Below, in pieces: positions 34,589-47,201 of a DNA stretch of 64,000 nucleotides. The translations under genes and the position numbers were made by a program. Every line of letters starts with the position of its first letter. Within the stretch, counting starts at the first letter, position 1. The DNA is from Climacium dendroides (Eukaryota; Streptophyta; Bryopsida; Hypnales; Climaciaceae), in contig OX467091.1 in the NCBI GenBank assembly GCA_950106755.1, positions 5,535,538-5,599,537 on the forward strand. Direction: 5' to 3'. Under the pieces are notes generated by a model that worked only from the letters and a program-made list of their open reading frames with translations, was not told the origin of the DNA and ran no database searches.

Positions 34589-37500
34589 TTATTTGAGTTC
34601 ATCAATATCATTGCGTTGCTTTGAAATGCATTTGTCACAAATCCAAGCTATAGATCCCCTTCCCCTCATATAGCGAACCTTCCTCAAGTTAAATTGTTTA
34701 TAGAAGTTTTCATTTTCAATCAATTTCTTCAAAAAACCCTGAAGCCACCTTTCAGCCTCAGATTGGTTGCCGCTTGAGATCCTTGCATATTGTTTGACAT
34801 CACTTGGAAATGATTCCAAAGTTGCACTAGGGATTCGATAATCCAATAAACCAGGTGTGTCAAGAATCAAGGCTGCAAGATCAGGTACCATTGAGCCCAT
34901 TCCACAAGCAACATGGGCACCAATCTTTGTCAATAAGGTGGCAATCTTCAATCCCCAAACCACCATCGCCACAAAAGTCTTTGTTTGATCCGTTCCAAAA
35001 TATACCACACAACCTTCTTGGTTTGGGACCTCATGGAATCCATAGATACTTTCACACATGAGGTGAAGTTGGATTCTATCAAGGCCAGGCATAAATCGTG
35101 TCAGAAGCTTCTTTTCTCCAACTTTAGAAAGATAGGCCAACTTGGGAATTTGCAACTTCTGCATGTCCAAAGACAATTTCATCACATCATTGATCTTCAA
35201 ACACACCTCATCCAATAGTTCACGTTGAACTTTTTGAATGTTGCCTTCTAGATTTTCGATCAAATTCAACACATCGTCTAATTTTGACATTGCTTCTTTG
35301 TGATACTCACGAGTTTCCCTTCTGAAGTCAATAATCTCATCAACCACAGGCCCATAGAAGAGTCCTCGAAGCATTTGGCATATTGAAGAGGTCCATGAAC
35401 CACATTTTTCATCCTTGACATTAGAAAGATCATCTTGGATCATAGTTCCTAAAGCTTCGATTGTCTTGTGATAAGCTTGTAGATCACGTGATCGCCTTTC
35501 CAAAAGACTTTTCCACGCCAAGTTTCCTAATAAAGACCTCACCATGTCGTAGGAAGTGTCCAAATCTTCACATGATTGCCAATTGTATGTAGCATCTACA
35601 CCTTCTATCATAACCTTTGCTTCCAAGTCTTTCATTTGAACACATTGGTTTTTGCGGTTCTTAGCATGAACCAACTTTTGCACACATGCAGGTCGCAAAA
35701 TGTATTCAATGAGTTGAACTCCAAGACAACCCAGTGTGGGATCTTCTTGACAATGTTTAATGTGCCTCACAATTCCGTTTTCAAGAAATTCCAACATGTT
35801 GTCTTGACATAGATGGGATCGTAGAAGGATGTCAATGTCACCATCATGGAATTGAAGAATGACTTTAATGCCATTGGTTATGAACATGATAGTATCTTGA
35901 AACACTTCGTAAGTATCCTGATCATTCTTGCTTTCCAGCTTTTGGAAGAAAGAAACCTATAAAATAACATATCAATAAATTATCAACATATCATTTCAAC
36001 AGAACGAAGGTGCTTGTAGTACTCGAGTCATATGGTTAATAATTCTTTCGTTCTTTATGCTTAAGACAAGGTATACAAGAAGAAGGACAATGTCGCATAT
36101 TATCATTGAAAATGAAGAATATGTTCTTATATACTTGTAATTACCAAATAAGCTTTGATTGTAACTTGGTTCAATAGTGGTTGAATTATGAAGGGACACA
36201 AAATCAATGACAACAATTTTGTATATGAAATTGACACAAGGAAGTAGAAAAAACATCTAGTATTCAAAAAGCAATACCTGAAGCCGTGTAAAGAATCCAG
36301 GAGTCAACATCGTTTGAATTTCATCGTGGCAAGCCAATCTTCTCCCAACATAGGTCAACCTTCTTGATGTATCATTTGTTGACCAATTTAAACTCTTGTG
36401 TTTCTCTTTTAATGTGGAGGGGACCAAAATGCTATTAGCATCTTGCTTATAGCATATGTGTAGTTTCATCATCATGTCCAAAATGTCTTGAAATTGCTTC
36501 TCCATGTCTCCTTCATGATCTATAAACTTTGAGATCAAGCGCTTCATGTCCTCCATGGATATGATTCCATTGGCCGAAACCCTCTGCAATTCGCATTCCA
36601 CATTTGTGCATTGGTGGAGGAATTGTCCAACTACGTCGTGGCAAAACCAATGGGGGTTGGTGATGACAACTCTTCCTTTTTCATTGTAGATGATGTGCCC
36701 TCCATCATTCAAGCATATTGCTACAAACTCCCTCTTTTTTTCCATCAATTCATAGTCCACATCATTCAACTCCTTCACTTCCTTACACAAGCCTTCACAA
36801 AACTCTTCCCACTTTAATAAAAGTCGGTTTGATTTGTCTGCATTCCAGATTGCTACCAAGCGTTGTAGTTCTTCACATGCCTTTATGGTTTTGGGCAATC
36901 TCTTGAGCAATCCTTTCATGTGGGATACCATGAAATCAAACACTTCACGAGCATGTGATACATTCCTCCCATCCACCTTAAATATGGACTTGTCTTCATC
37001 GAACTCAAGGACCTCTTGGAATTGAGATTTCAATTTTGCAACCACACCTTCAATGCAATTTGCAAATGAATGATCATCCATCCAATAGTCCAAATGTGTC
37101 ATTACTATAGATACATGTGGACGATAAGATAGAGATCGCCTTGTATTAGAAGCAATGAACCGCAACCACATTTCAAGTTCCTTTTTTATGTCGGTTGGAC
37201 ATTTTCTTTCGCAAGGATTCAACCGCTGCATAGGATTGCACATGAGCAAAAACATTGATGAACTGCCATCCGCTGAAAGATTGGGCATCACCAACTCATG
37301 AAAAGAGTGATAGTCAGATTGGCCTGCCATGTCCCAAATGGTAATGCCAGTGCCGTCACATAGAACACTCTCCACCTCAATATCATGTGTACGTTCTAAT
37401 GGTGTGTCTTCTATTGGTACTTGAGGCACATGAGAATTATTGAATACTTTTCGCAATTTTCTCCGAATTCCTGACTGGGTTGCAATTCCATCTTTTGGTT

Positions 37501-40376
37501 GGAATTCCTCTAATTGCTTTATAGACATTCGCAATCTCGTCTTACCTGTAAAAAAGTAGAATCAGATTAAATACATTCTTGGAACTTTCAAGTGAAATTC
37601 CTACATTTAAAAAATGATATTAATGTCATTCAACTACCACATCAAGGCTTAGAGAGTTTTGATGACGAACTTATGACCGAAACATTGTCTGGCTACATAG
37701 TCTAAAGTCCCAATATCTACTACCTTCAACAACCCATAGGTTTCATAAGTTCATATTTATTATTCAAAATATATTCTCTAAGATTCTAGAACCATAATTG
37801 TCATTGATTGCAAAACCATGTAATAAGAACTTCAAATGAAGGTGCTTTTCAAATGCTAAGGTTTGAAATATCACAAACACCAAGTTCTATCATTCCATGT
37901 TTGATGTAAAAATGAATGGACTTTACAAGTGCTTAAATTTGCATCTTCAAATTAGTTGAAGTATGAATTGGAGTCCAAAAACATTCCACATGAGATAAAC
38001 ACTCATCTTCATGGTTGGAATATGTGTTACATGGAAGGATATAAAATTAGAACAAAAATACTAAAACCCATAATAACTTAAACAAAAACTCTTGTGAAAT
38101 GTCAATTACACTTAAAACTAGTGGTGAGTGTATTCTACTAAATAATTCATATTCAATGATTCTATTTGTGCTTCAAATGTTCAAAACTAAATTTGAAGTA
38201 CCACTTCATAAAGGAACTTTTGCCTATGAAGTGTGATTTTCGTCCCTATATCAAAACTCCATGTATTGTCTAGTAATTCAATCAAAATAAAATAGTTCAA
38301 ATATTTCTACATGCAGTAAAATTCATTCAATTATAAAAACATTACTACTTCAATACAATATATTTCTAAAATTCCTCTTGAATGTGAAATATTGGAAAAA
38401 CCTTACAAGTTCTCTAATATACTTATTCGAACTACATTAAACCTTCACTTATTGAGTATAGCAATTATCCTTGCAAAACACATGCAATAATTTAACTTCT
38501 AAATGATCAATTTCATTCTCTTCAAGTTAAGCTTTTGAATTTGCAAATATAACCTATCAAATCATCTAGAATGATTGTTTTGATCAATATATCATGAAAT
38601 ATTATTAGGAAACATGCCAAATAATAAATTCTGTTTTTATATATTGTCAAAATACAATACTTTTAAAGTTGATTTGAAATTTTTGATAAACACTATTTCC
38701 AATTGGATTGTTTAGATCATTTTGATTCATAGGAATGATGGAGAATAGAAGCTTTGTTAATAAAATTTTAAATTCTTTTGCATAAATATCCATGTTTTAC
38801 TAATCATTGACTTGAATTATTAATGGATTTGGAGTTTATATTTGTTCATTTTGTATTTACAATTCACTTCTATCCTAAATCTAGCAACAAATATCAATAT
38901 TACAATATCTATTTGCAAAGAATAAGCATATTGATACAACTTACCCGCATATGGTTCTCCACACAAAAACACTCGTCCAGATATTGGATGGTCCCTTGCC
39001 ATGCTTCGAATAACACCCAAAAACTTCATTTTCTTTCTCTTTGATAGTGCAGAAAATACATAGCCTACATCACCTGACTTCTCCAAACCCGTGCCCCCCA
39101 AATCAATGTCTTCAATATTGTGGTTCTCCAAGAGCAAGTCCATCATTGCTCCAAGCACTTTGTAACCACCAACTGCTTCACACCCGTAGAAAGAAACGTT
39201 CTCCAAGGATTTGTTGATCTTTAGAGCTTCCAAAATGGCCAAAACATTCTCAACCCCTTGCTCAACTTCCAAAGAGAAACCCTTCATGTCCACGAGTTCC
39301 AATTCCAATAAGGATGAATTGGTACACAACATTTCAACTAGGGTTTCAATCCCCTCTTTTCCAACTGTCAAAGACTTTAGATGAAGCTTTGTAAGGGAAG
39401 TATTGTATTGAAGATTATTGTTCTTAGGAATCAATGGATACAACAACACCTTCAACTCTTCGCCATTAAGATATCTCAAGAATAGGATTTCCAGAGGCTG
39501 GTTGGAACACAGTGCAATTGCTAAACTCCTAAATCCTCTTGTGAAAGACTCTCCTAATCCTTGCTTAGTGATGTAAAGGTCTTTGAGGGATGTGCTTGAG
39601 GCAACCATGCCACTTATATGCTCAAGTTGGGCATCTGATGTTACATCAAAAATTTGCAACAATTCAAGGACAGTAAGAGGTCCTTGAAAAGGCTTCATGA
39701 GTTGTTCCATTCCCTCTCCACCCAACTTCTCCACGTTGATTGCAAATGATTTGAGAATTCGGAGACAATGTGGCACACCAATATTGCCCATAAACTCTGC
39801 AACTAAGTCTTTGCCAATCTTTGACGGTAGCGATACAAGATAGATACTAAGCTCTTCAAAAGCATCATTTTCAAAAAGCACTCTCAAGATACACTTTGTA
39901 AATGGAACTGGGGAGCCAGCCCTCCAAGTGAGTTGAACTCTTCTCAATGTATTACTAGAGGTGCGGAGGGCATTTCCAAATGCTTCCATGTGCTGGCATG
40001 AATCCTCACCACTTAAATCCACGTACACTACTTGACAGAATTCAATTTCTGATGATACAACTGCCTCAAGAAACTCACCAAAACTTGTTTCCACGCCAGT
40101 GCCATGAATTAATTTAAACTTACGACCTCCAATATGAACTATGACTTCTAAATCTCCCTTAAAATGCAATCGAGAACACTTCTTTCTATCTTCAGCTAAA
40201 GAAGACAAAAAGCGTGCCAACTTTGACTCCGGTTGCCCATCGTTGGAAACCAAATCTCCAGCAATCCCTCGGTTGCTAGCTGGATGGAAGCCAACGCCCC
40301 TAAGCCAACGAAGGAAGATATCTTTCAAAGCCCACAAGCTAAACAACCACTGCAGGAAGGCCAATACCTTCCCCAT
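34589..40376 (-). CDS. LRR-Roc-COR (ROCO) protein, TORNADO1-like
   Basis: Three exons, 40376-38945, 37545-36278 and 35956-34589, sum to 4068 bp or 1355 residues; Arabidopsis TRN1 is about 1380. The N-terminal part (about 90-470) has ribonuclease-inhibitor-type leucine-rich repeats (LEELSIYLVSL, LTKLHLKSLTVG, SLLELELVDMKG). The Roc GTPase follows: Walker A GEPYAGKT at 473-480, split by intron 1 inside the Gly codon; DMAGQ at 549-553; and THLD at 627-630 as the G4 motif. A COR-like region (from about 700, ITNPHWFCHDVV) and a conserved C-terminal tail come after. There is no kinase domain, as in plant ROCO proteins. A TGA in frame 21 bp upstream supports the start. TRN1 acts in organ patterning and auxin-related signalling in Arabidopsis; the role here is inferred. 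All splice joins keep phase. Confidence 0.88.
35957..36277 (-). other. ROCO intron 2 (321 bp)
   Basis: Donor CAG|GTATTG and acceptor TATAG|GTTTCTTTC join LQ to VSFFQKLES in phase 0. The same intron, with both splice signals, is kept in the pseudogene copy (13447-13777). Confidence 0.85.
36279..36610 (-). other. COR region boundary near exon 2 end
   Basis: This end of exon 2 encodes the segment from WFCHDVVGQFLHQ to PGFFTRLQ of the ROCO protein; the exon closes at a CAG|GTATTG donor. It is listed because the pseudogene copy matches it closely, making it useful for aligning the two copies. Confidence 0.6.
37546..38944 (-). other. ROCO intron 1 (1399 bp)
   Basis: Donor GCGG|GTAAGT and acceptor TTTACAG|GTAAGACG. 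It interrupts the Walker A glycine codon in phase 1. The intron is AT-rich with no ORF or recognisable repeat. Confidence 0.88.
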
Positions 40377-41130
40377 GCTAGTCTCAATCGTAATGCAGCT
40401 TCAAGGAATGTAAAATCTCACACAAACAGAACTTACGATGACCAAGAGAGGTCGAGCTTCACAATTGTCTTAGCTCCCGTACTTCAAACCCCAACAACCC
40501 TTCTCCCTGCTGGGGAATCCAAATACCTCACCCATGTCCTTAACAAGGTATGCAAAGTCGCCTCCAGCCTTCAATCGTCTCGAACAAATTCAAAGACCAA
40601 CCCTACTTTTCAATAGCAACAAGCCATCGCATGCTTGCAACATGTCACTCAGAACCAACTGAAGCTCTTGCTCAGTGAGTACTCTCACGTCCGGCAAGTA
40701 CTCTCACAGACTGCGTGCTCTAAAGCATCATCCGCAGCAAACAAGAGTTCTGACGGACATCAAGTATATCCTCAAGCTGTGTACACAGATATTACTGAAA
40801 TGAATATTGTCTTTTCCCTCCCCGTAACGTAGGTCTCGAACACTGCTGCTGCCTTCCCTGCGGTTTCCACAAGACATCACATACATCACGTGCTCTCCAG
40901 ATGTCACGACGCAGTTTTCAAATTTTCTTGCAAATGTTTCAAAATCACCATGAACTTTACAAGAAAAAGTTCTAAAATATCGTACCAAGAAGCATGCTTG
41001 AAAGATCTGAAAATTTCAATAGCAATTGCTATATACTGATATTGGAGTCAAGTTCATCTCATTGTAAAACAAAACTCCACATCATTCTCTAACTGGGAAT
41101 CACTAGACAGTGGAGTTGTGGCCCTTAACA
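40377..41130 (-). other. Upstream region of the ROCO gene
   Basis: Likely promoter and leader of the minus-strand ROCO gene. A possible leader intron donor (TCATC|GTAAGTTC on the minus strand) lies near 40435. Plus-strand frames 40233-40616 and 40635-40832 lack motifs and are considered spurious. Confidence 0.4.
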
Positions 41131-42190
41131 TACTATAGGGGTTTGAACTTCATGCTGCTGGGGATGGCAATACCAAGGTTTTCGCTGTCTTTCTGAAGGA
41201 GAGCCGATCAGGCAACAAAATATGGTTGCCAACCTTCAAAAACGATCAAAAGCTTTTCAGACTTTGAGCATCTTTGGAATCCCGGGAATCATCTCGTCCG
41301 AAGTGCTTGGCTCTCCCCCAAAACAGGCCCCAACTCGGATTTTCAACTCTTACCTCGGTTTTCCAACTGGTTCATTCTCTTCTCAATTCAATGGGATCTC
41401 GCCTGATGGTTGCAGCAGAGACGGAATGATTTTTAAATTTAAAACAACTTCAATACACAGATTAGGAAGCGGGAGTTTACTCCAAGTACCTACATATCTA
41501 AAACACAAAAACAGCAACGAGACCACAACAACAATAGAAGACCAAATCTCAGATTGAAAAATCATCCAAGAAGAACAAGACCACATCAGAGCAATTCACA
41601 AACAAGTGAAAGCACTTGCATTGCATTTCACATCTGAAGGTCATGCTGACGCTGGAGCGAGCGGGTGGAGCCAGTCAGAAAAAAAATATATATATGAAAG
41701 CTTGCAAGCAGCAGATCGAAGCCCCACCAGCAGGATGGAAAATGCCGAACGTCACTTTCGTCAAGAACAAGACAAAAGCAAGACCACCAATATCCTTTCT
41801 CAACGAATTTCAACGCACTGCTGGTGGGATTCCAATACTTGGGACCTTCCCGAACGTGCGTTCTGCAACAGAAATCCATAACCATCCTCAATCTGTGTCT
41901 CCATTCCAGGAGACAAAACCGAGACAAACAAACGACTACCACCAATAAGAACTGCAAGCAGCACTTGCAAGGCAACACCCGTAACAAGAAAATAGCACAC
42001 ATCACGAGCACATCGCAGGCAATTCCGCAACGGCCACGAAGCGTCGAACTTAGTGGTCGTGCAAGGAGAAGTCGAAGAGTGTACAGGCGGAAAACCAAGA
42101 GAACGAGCCACTGAAACCGAACTCCAGGACTCTGCACTTCCTCAAGCGAAATGGTTCAACGGGATCTGTTACGAACACTGAGATTTTTCG
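41131..42190. repeat. GC-richer module, copy 1 of a local duplication
   Basis: Collinear with about 43309-44235. Shared words are GCTGACGCTGGAGCGAGCGG (41648 and 43736), CACCAGCAGGATGG, GTGCGTTCTGCAACA, CTCGGTTTTCCAACT and TCGAAATGGTTCAA-type text. Open frames exist on both strands (41628-42137 minus; 41616-41948 plus), but none is conserved between the copies. A minus-strand hydrophobic stretch occurs in both copies in different frames. It may be a duplicated leader or promoter module; no product is assigned. Confidence 0.65.
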
Positions 42191-43308
42191 TTTTGTCACA
42201 CAAGTTAGCATGACAACACCTTTAAGCTCAAGGCACCCATTCCTCTCCGACGGAATATCAGCGATCAGTAGGGTGCAGTATTTCCAACCGACGTTGGAAC
42301 AGATGTTTCAACGAAGGTTGGAATGTACTTTTTTCTTCTTTTCTTTTCAAGGTTTGGACTATCAAGTTCTTGACACATGTTGCAAACAAGTGAGCAAGAA
42401 AGAAAAGCAAGAAAGTGGAAACTAGTTCTTGAATGATTGCAATTAAAAGAGTCTAGACATTGACTATGACTGTAAAGTACATTTTGACTCCCAAAATTCA
42501 TAGTAATTTCAGTTCAAACACTAAAATTATCAAAAACTTTGCAAACCTCTTCATTCCTATCGATTCAACTATGAAAATATTTGCTTTACCTTGTGCTATT
42601 CCAGATCATGTCCAGAATTGCTGTTTTCAACGGTTAGGGGTGTCTTCACCTTATTGATTTCAGGATAGAAAATGATGTTGTGAACCCAGGCACTTGGCGG
42701 CATGTCCAATGCAATTACACTAGCTGATCATGGATGATGGACACAGGAAAATATGCCTTAGTCGCAACCGCATTAGCTTACAGCATACTCGATCTGTTTA
42801 GCTAGTGTTATTTGAAGAATATCAAGCTATTGTAATTCAAGACATATTACCGGTCTGGGTGGATTATTACTTTGCTTCGAATCCTTACGTCAGCAGTACT
42901 TCAAATCATTTATCTCGACAAACGATCGCCAAAATACAACGCACGCATCCGTCGAGAAATCAAGCTCAATACTCTATACTCTGTATACTCTATTTCGCCA
43001 CTGAATAAGAGTGGAAATTACTTTACTTCAGTTTCCACAGAGGACGCCACATACATCACACTGACAGGCTCTCTCTGTATCCACAAAAAGAAAAGGAATG
43101 TTTCAAAAGAATTGTCAAAGAAAAAGTTTTCAAAGCCAGTATCCAAAATGAAAACATGCTTCAGAAAAAATGAAAATGTCGGCATCAATTGCAACACATA
43201 CAGACCAGGTTCATCCGAGTGGAAACCACAGTTCTATATCATCTCTACAATTAGACAATCAGTGGAACGTTGATGGTTACGAGCCCAAACGCAGCAAAGG
43301 CGTCTGAA
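42191..43308. other. Gene-free stretch between the duplicated modules
   Basis: No gene is supported. The frame 42872-43273 (133 codons, plus) is Ser/Thr/Lys-rich without motifs. Confidence 0.4.
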
Positions 43309-44235
43309 CTCATGGATGCTGGGGAGGTGAAATACCAAGTTCTGGACTCGTCTCAACGAAAGCCAACCGCGTCACAAAAAACGATTCCCAAAACTTAAAT
43401 GTCAACAAAACCTTTCAGATTTCGGGTACCAGTTTCGTGCTATGCTTGGCTCTCCTTGAAAGAAGGTCCCATCTGAGCTTCTCAACTCCCCGACTCGGTT
43501 TTCCAACTCCTTCATTCTCAAAGCATTTTGGATACAAAGACTACGAAGGGGGCGTTGACTCTAGGTAATTCTATCTCTACAGAACCAAAACCTAGAACAC
43601 CTACACAGCACCAAGATCTCAACACCGAAACAACACCGAAACGCAGCTTGTGGCTTCCCTACAGAAAGAACTCGACTAGATCAGGAAAATCCGATAACAC
43701 AGTATAAAGACTTACATTCAATTTCAGATCAGAAGCTGACGCTGGAGCGAGCGGGTGGAGCCACACAAAAAGAAGAAGACGAAGGCGCCGTACCCCAACT
43801 AAAAAGACCTTGAATCGAGGAGGGCCACCAGCAGGATGGCAAAGCCAAGCTTCTCAGTCGCCAAGAACAAGACCAAAGGAAGATCAACAACAACCCATCA
43901 CAACCTGAACGCGGTCGAGTCCAATGCTTGGAGATCTTCCAGCAGGTGCGTTCTGCAACATCAATCCATACCCACCCTACGTCGGTGTCAACATTTCAGG
44001 ACCCAAAACGGTGACAAAATAAAGGACGATGCAAGCAGTAACGACACCAAGCACCAAGGCAACGAAACCACAAGAGAAACAGCAAGATAGCAGGCAGATC
44101 GCGCAGGCCTGCAAGGCAGAGAAGAAGAGCTTACTGTTGCCGGCAAACCGAGAGACTGAGGACATCGATCGACTCTGAATTATCCTGAATCGAAATGGTT
44201 CAAGGGGGGCTCTGGGACGGACGGATTCTCCGTTT
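43309..44235. repeat. GC-richer module, copy 2
   Basis: Diverged partner of 41131-42190, in the same orientation about 2.1 kb away. Its minus-strand frame 43977-44165 has a predicted membrane segment (CGFVALVLGVVTACIVLYFV), which is not shared in frame with copy 1, so coding status is doubtful. Confidence 0.6.
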
Positions 44236-44548
44236 TCTTACAAAAGTTGTAATGGTCGGCGATGGACGAAGAAAATAAGAGTCATAACCGCGTTGTACTG
44301 TACTGTAGCAAGTCACTTGTTCACTTCAGCGGATAGTCTGTTCGTAGTTTGAACTTGTCACGCAAGCGTCCAGTGGAGGGATATCAAGGAACATCGGTTA
44401 GTGTCCCACCTTGGCTGTGCACGACATTAGCTTATGGACACGGGTATTCTAAAAACACTCGTCTTCCAGCCGAAGACTTCCGTCGGTGTATAACTTAGTC
44501 CCTCGCCTCAGCTGCAGTATCAGCGTACTGCCGGATGACATGCGGCCA
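44236..44548. other. Gene-free spacer
   Basis: No feature supported. Confidence 0.35.
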
Positions 44549-44766
44549 GGGTGAACTGACGCGTTTTACCCCTGGGGAAAACGCTGCGGAATTTTTTTGT
44601 TTGCAATCAGATGATTTTTTTGGCAAACTCTGAATTCAAATTTGCAATCAGCGGCCCCAAATTAGCTAGGGGCAACGTAGAAATATGAGAAAATCATGGC
44701 AAAAATTAGGGGACTACTTTTCACATTCAACCCTGGCGGGGTCAATGAGGGGTCAGTTCTCACTGG
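44549..44766 (+). repeat. Repeat R7, second copy at 57367-57600
   Basis: Shares CAGGGTGAACTGAC, CCCTGGGGAAAAC, GCAATCAGATGA, CCAAATTAGCTAGGG and GGGTCAGTTCTC with 57367-57600. The block begins and ends with complementary phrases (GGTGAACTGAC and GTCAGTTCTC), so it may be a small inverted-repeat element. Confidence 0.75.
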
Positions 44767-45072
44767 CCGATGACATCCATGGTAGTTAATACCTTACGGC
44801 GGGACTTTGTGACAGGTTTAATTACCTCAACTGCTAATTTTAGATCCAGAGCGATCCTACATCTTGCTTGTTGTGTACGCAAATTCATATGTCCGCCAAG
44901 TCATGGTAGTGGAAGCTTCGTGAACCATAATTTCACTCTACGCTGCATCGTACAGCACATTCTGCGATATTCACCGCGAATCGTGCGCAATGATTGCCAG
45001 ATTTAGTAGGCCCCCGGAAACCTCACCAGAAAATGCAAGTGCACAACACAGGCCTGCAGCGTTTCGTGTTTC

Positions 45073-45540
45073 GTGGGAATGCTCCATTTGATGCAAATGA
45101 GTTCAATTTTTGACGAGGCCATAGAGAGGACCCTAAATGGACCCATTGTGCAGACAATCTTCAGCAGTACAGACACTGCTGAAATGAGTCCGAACCTACA
45201 AATCTGGCAGCCCAGGGCTCCAAGCAAACCTGGCCACACAAGTGAACGAGGTCGGACTCTGTCAGCAATTGACAATTCCGAGGAGCTACCAATTTTGTAA
45301 TTCAATTTAACAACTGTCTCCAGAACCCACTCACCCACAGGATAACGCAGGTTGCTAAACCCGTCTCAGGAAGTGTGCCACGCACGGTGAATTGACCCCT
45401 GCGGAAAACTCAAGAATTTTTTTATTTGACACAAATGATAGCATTTGCAAATATTGAATTCATATTTGCAATCGCAGGTCGCACAATCGTCATGGATATA
45501 TTAAAATTCACCCTTGAAGGACATGCCAATCACTGAGGAA
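45073..45540 (+). repeat. Repeat R6, less interrupted copy
   Basis: Matches 28546-28710 (first half) and 29870-30445 (second half), here joined within 470 bp. The 28-30 kb copy is therefore the same repeat split by later insertions, including the large inverted repeat. Confidence 0.8.
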
Positions 45541-45575
45541 ATGTATCTAAGGTAGAAACACTCAAAACCGTTACT

Positions 45576-46514
45576 TTAACCCCTAAAGGACCAAGGTCTT
45601 ATTTCTGCCAAAAAACACTCAAAACTGCCATTTCTGTAGCAAAAAGTAAAAAAATTTAAAAATTATTTTTTTTGCACATCCAACCGTAGGACCTTATACC
45701 TTACTGGTATGGAAATGTGTGGAAAAAATTTCAGAAATTTTGACCAGATAGATTAAAAGATATTTGCGTTTAAAGTGAAAAAAACAATTTTTTCAGCACC
45801 TTGCGGGACTAGATTATTTGACTTTGAACTTTTTTAACTTAAATTTTTTGTACTACAGAGTTTTGAGCTTTAAATCCTTATTGTGGGAAATTGAATTGAG
45901 AGTCTAGGGAAAAAGAAAATTTTAAGAAAAAAATTAATTTTCATGCTTAAAAAAATTGTTAAGTAGAAGTAGGTATGAGAATGAAGGAAAATCTAAATTA
46001 TTAATATCTTTAAGATGGAATTAAAATGCACTAATCCCAATGGCGAGATTGTTCTAGAAAGCAAAAAAAATCAAGTAAATTTTTTTTTTCAGGAAATTTG
46101 TAAAAATTGCATTCAGAAATGAATTCTATAAGTTATTTTTTCAGGAAGTTGCTCTAACTGCCTGATAAACAAGATTGTCCATAACTCTCTCATAATAAGT
46201 CCAAATGGAATGAATCAAAGCTTCCCATGCAGACAAAAATATAATCTACAAGAAAAAAAATCCAAAAAAAAAAATTTAATTTTGCAAAATTTTTTTTGCT
46301 GCCCGGACTGCCCCCCGTCCCCTACTTTGAGCTTATTTGGTCATAACTTTTGTTTCTAGGCACCAAATGTGAAAAAAATTATATTCTTACAAAGCTCATC
46401 AGTTTTTCTATCTTCAAAAAAAGTTTCAAAAAATCATGACCTAATTTCAAGCCGTAGGTACCTACCCAAAATCCAATTTGTCCCCCGAAGGGACAATGGT
46501 CCTTTAGGGGTTAA
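45576..46514. mobile_element. 939-bp element with 18-bp terminal inverted repeats
   Basis: Begins TTAACCCCTAAAGGACCA and ends with the exact reverse complement. No ORF of note. Diverged parts are found at 740-1440 (right part) and 2485-2745 (left part). Target duplication is unclear. Superfamily unknown. Confidence 0.65.
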
Positions 46515-46546
46515 GCAATTCAGTATAGTTAGAGACATATTTTTCT

Positions 46547-46706
46547 AACGCAATCGAAGACTCCAAGCAATCGCAGGCCACACGCAGGGACCAATCCCAG
46601 GTTTTTGGAGTTTGACCAATTAATTTCCTTTAATTCTCATTAGGTAGAAACATCCATAACCGTCATTTTCAGGATTTGGGGCATCCAAGAAATTATTGGA
46701 CCCTAC
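46547..46706 (+). repeat. Repeat R1, copy 2, left part
   Basis: Matches 22986-23150. R1 is interrupted here at TA by the pogo-like element and resumes at 50691. Confidence 0.85.
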
Positions 46707-46916
46707 TACACTAAAATTGGTAAATAGTGTTGGCAACACTAATTGTCAAGACTAACACTAATTGTAATTTGCAAGGTTAGTGTTGGATGAAAATTACCCC
46801 ATTCTAACACTATTTTAACTCTATAGTAAAATCTGATCATTTCAGCATTTGTAAGAGAGTGCATTTAGTGTTAGATGGTAATAAAATGTTAGAAGTTGGA
46901 AAAAAAGTAGTGTATG

Positions 46917-47090
46917 AAATGCTAGAATAATCACATAAATGCTGGAATAATCACAAAAATGCTGGAATAATCACAAAAATGTTAGAATAATTTTAGAAAT
47001 GCTGGAATAATCACAGAAATGCTAGAATAAGCATAGAAATGTCGGAATAAGCACAGAATGCTAGAATAAGCATAGAAATGCTAGAATTTT
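46917..47090 (+). repeat. Minisatellite of 18-20 bp units inside the pogo-like element
   Basis: About nine units of AATGCTGGAATAATCACAAA and variants. It lies downstream of the transposase gene, between its stop codon and the left terminal repeat. Confidence 0.85.
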
Positions 47091-47201
47091 TCATAGTATA
47101 TGTATAAGTTGCTAAATATAGCAACAACAAAAAACAACATAAGAATCCTAGTTGTAAATCAATTTTTTTTTTTAAATATAGTAAAATATCAAAAATGATT
47201 T

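Larger units (their letters stand above)
32141..37318 (-). repeat. Segmental duplication, copy B (of 10617-14817)
   Basis: Collinear with copy A. It holds the intact ROCO exons 2 and 3 and their 3' flank. It keeps the empty site for the copy-A MITE at 33659-33661. A block at about 32389-33445 has no counterpart in copy A and is bounded by TTTAT, so it is either an insertion here or a deletion in A; it has no ORF of note. Confidence 0.9.

Noticed and set aside
41616..42137. Possible cytochrome P450 N-terminus (GIPILGTFP-like word on plus; hydrophobic stretch on minus)
   Set aside because: The second copy of the module does not preserve the frame, and no other P450 motif (I-helix, heme loop) is present.
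44315..44765. Small-inverted-repeat or tRNA-like fold near 44.5 kb
   Set aside because: No tRNA box A/B pattern; explained by repeat R7 end symmetry.
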